Assembly (NCBI RefSeq): GCF_028623165.1
Contig: NZ_CP117768.1
Span: 868,001-932,000 of the forward strand
DNA length: 64,000 nt
Reading direction: 5' to 3'
DNA from: Nostoc sp. UHCC 0926
Lineage (GTDB): Bacteria; Cyanobacteriota; Cyanobacteriia; Cyanobacteriales; Nostocaceae
The translations under genes were made by a program, and so were the position numbers. The number at the start of each line of letters is the position of its first letter. Position 1 is the stretch's first letter. Below, piece by piece: positions 62,563 to 64,000 of the stretch. Under the pieces are notes generated by a model. It saw only the letters and a program-made list of their open reading frames with translations. It was not told the origin of the DNA and did not search any database.

Positions 62563-63696
62563 TTAAGCATGAACCATTAAAAATTGACCATTACCATTAT
62601 ATTCTCCATCACAACTAGCAAAATTACGAATAAACCATATCAAATAAAACCTCCATATCCGGCGAAACTTGGCATAGTCCATGCCATAGTTTAATGTTTT
62701 TATTGTTGCCTGGTTGTCGTCAAAATTTTGTAACCAGTTACTTAGTGTTTTAGAGTAATTAGAGCCATTAAGATACCATCTTTGAATTGTTTTGAGGTCT
62801 TGGTTATGGCTTGGAACTGCATCATAATTCCAGTAGCGACCGTGTGGAAAAATATATTTGTGAGTGTAAACGCTGGACATATTGTTAGGGATGCGGACTG
62901 TGATGATGTGAATCAAAACTTTGCCATCATCCTTCAGAAACGAAGCTAATTTTTTAAAGGCTTCCGTTAAGTTACCAACATGACAAAAAACACCAATCGA
63001 GAGGATTTTATCAAACTTAGTCTCGAAATTTGCATTATTCAAATCACCTTCATATAGGGTAAACCGATCTGAACTGAGATAGCTCTGAGGATCTTGCATT
63101 TTGTGGCGGATATATTCACATTGCTCGTGGCTCAAATTAAGACCCGTAAACTTGACATTGGGGAACTTAGAAAGAATGTAATTAGGAACACATCCCCACC
63201 CGCACCCAAAGTCTAAGATATTGTCTCCGTCCTTGATGTCTAGCTTTTCAATCACACCATCAATCATGTGCATCTGGGATTGCTCAAGGTTTAATGCTCC
63301 TTTTTCCCACAATCCCATGCTGTACTTAGGATAAATGAGTTTCCCGTCCCATAACATAGTATTCAGCATGGCTTGAGGCAAGTCGTACTGAATTTTCATT
63401 AGTTCCCGTGAACCTTCGGCAAGATGATCAGTTTCTTTTAATACCCATTCATACGGTGCCAGCAGGGAGGGGAAATATTGAAAGAAAATTGGCATACAGG
63501 TATCAAAAAGCGATTCTAGAACGGAATCAGGAACTTCTAATCCGTTGATATAAGCTTCTGCCACTGCCATCTGAACTGTGTTGACTACCTCAACCGCCCC
63601 ACGAGTTGCTTGGTATGCTAATGGACTCTTGATATTTATATCTCCCACAATAGGGATATACTTTTCTATTTCTTGCAGCAGGGTACCAGCAGTCAT
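62563..63696 (-). CDS. Cyclopropane-fatty-acid-synthase-like SAM methyltransferase
   Basis: 377 residues from ATG 63696 (MTAGTLLQEIEKYIPIVG), preferred because AGGAG lies 6-8 bases upstream; earlier Mets at 63702 and 63717 are too close to it. SAM motif I is ILDFGCGWG (about 163-171). The blocks LNLSHEQCEYIRHK and DKILSIGVFCHVG fit the CFA synthase superfamily, closest in style to the plant coclaurine N-methyltransferase-like branch. Substrate could be a lipid or an amine. Convergent with the desaturase. Confidence 0.82.
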   Translation of the reverse strand: MTAGTLLQEIEKYIPIVGDINIKSPLAYQATRGAVEVVNTVQMAVAEAYINGLEVPDSVLESLFDTCMPIFFQYFPSLLAPYEWVLKETDHLAEGSRELMKIQYDLPQAMLNTMLWDGKLIYPKYSMGLWEKGALNLEQSQMHMIDGVIEKLDIKDGDNILDFGCGWGCVPNYILSKFPNVKFTGLNLSHEQCEYIRHKMQDPQSYLSSDRFTLYEGDLNNANFETKFDKILSIGVFCHVGNLTEAFKKLASFLKDDGKVLIHIITVRIPNNMSSVYTHKYIFPHGRYWNYDAVPSHNQDLKTIQRWYLNGSNYSKTLSNWLQNFDDNQATIKTLNYGMDYAKFRRIWRFYLIWFIRNFASCDGEYNGNGQFLMVHA

Positions 63697-63804
63697 AGTC
63701 ATACTCCTAACAATCATTAAAATAACGCTACATTAGCTACATTAGTATTAGTCTAAGAATTGGATTGTTTTAGTTTTTTAATACTAAAATGTTATAAGTT
63801 TTAA

Positions 63805-64000
63805 CATACATTTAGGAATATTTATCTCCAAGGCATCTTCCGGCACTTTAACTTGATGGAAGGTAAGCGTCTCAAGGGCAAATGTCCTATAACTTGGCAT
63901 GAACTACGTTTATTTCCGATAATTGTTTGGCGTCAGGGTGTTGTTCGCTCAACTCGTTTCCGTTTATGGTGGCAGTTGGTTGCGATCGCCTTCCAGAAAC
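63805..64000 (+). CDS. C-terminal part of a radical-SAM (DUF4070-like) protein, cut by the window edge
   Basis: Open from about 63805 (after an in-frame TAA at 63802) to the right edge. It reads FRHFNLMEGKRLKGKCPITW, then ELRLFPIIVWRQGVVRSTRF and RLWWQLVAIAFQ. This resembles the C-terminal DUF4070 domain of B12-binding radical-SAM enzymes (IVWRQGV-RFxxW-L pattern). No start, cofactor domain or ribosome site is visible, so it is probably a remnant whose 5' part is lost. Confidence 0.45.

Overview
The window looks like chromosome of a filamentous, probably heterocyst-forming cyanobacterium of the Nostoc/Anabaena type. This is inferred from abundant HIP1 octamers (GCGATCGC), a CP12 gene, cyanobacterial family signatures (SLH-OprB porin, DUF3177, GDYxxLxY/DUF2157 pair, kdp operon with an extra small subunit), 21-bp short tandem repeats and many small palindromic repeats between genes. 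No tRNA, rRNA or CRISPR array was recognised.

Layout. 0.1-3.2 kb: a membrane Ser/Thr kinase and a TauD-like dioxygenase. 4.0-12.4 kb: the most distinctive locus, a peptide-export cluster. Three nearly identical 77-residue double-glycine-leader peptides lie in exact 401-bp tandem units, followed by a divergent fourth peptide, a C39-peptidase ABC exporter, an HlyD adaptor, a degenerate histidine-kinase-like membrane protein, a NarL-type response regulator and, convergent, the relic of a CHASE2 histidine kinase that has lost most of its sensor domain. 12.9-18.1 kb: Nudix, pgk, a universal stress protein, and a divergent zinc-type ABC importer with a Zur-box-like palindrome in the shared promoter. 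18.3-30.6 kb: an IS605-type remnant, GDYxxLxY/DUF2157 membrane proteins, an RsmB-like RNA methyltransferase, a GH25 lysozyme, a lipoprotein, a SAM methyltransferase, a decayed second copy of the pip gene found at 48 kb, a single-domain response regulator, guaA and cbiD.

30.7-33.1 kb is an accessory island: an IS5-type element split by a roughly 220-bp insert, a truncated hicA with intact hicB, DUF433 with a broken DUF5615-like partner, and a DUF6888/DUF6887 pair. 33.2-37.1 kb: small conserved cyanobacterial proteins, cp12 and a FIST protein. 37.9-43.2 kb: kdpA-kdpB-kdpG-kdpC, with twelve 21-bp tandem repeats between kdpA and kdpB and no kdpD recognised. 44.5-51.3 kb: porin, FUSC transporter, proline iminopeptidase, VOC protein, fused remnants of cheB and miaE, and PPK2. 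52.4-59.9 kb: an EF-G-like GTPase with an altered G3 motif, a TPR protein, PsiE-like protein, Rpn/DUF2887 protein, a MetF-related protein and trpS. 60-64 kb: a second 21-bp tandem repeat, a fatty-acid desaturase convergent with a CFA-synthase-like methyltransferase, and a gene fragment running off the right edge.

The main functional units are the peptide-export/regulation cluster, high-affinity K+ uptake (kdp), Zn uptake (znu) and the toxin-antitoxin island. Start codons were revised where a Shine-Dalgarno site or family length favoured a downstream start. DUF and family names are recalled from memory; no database search was run.
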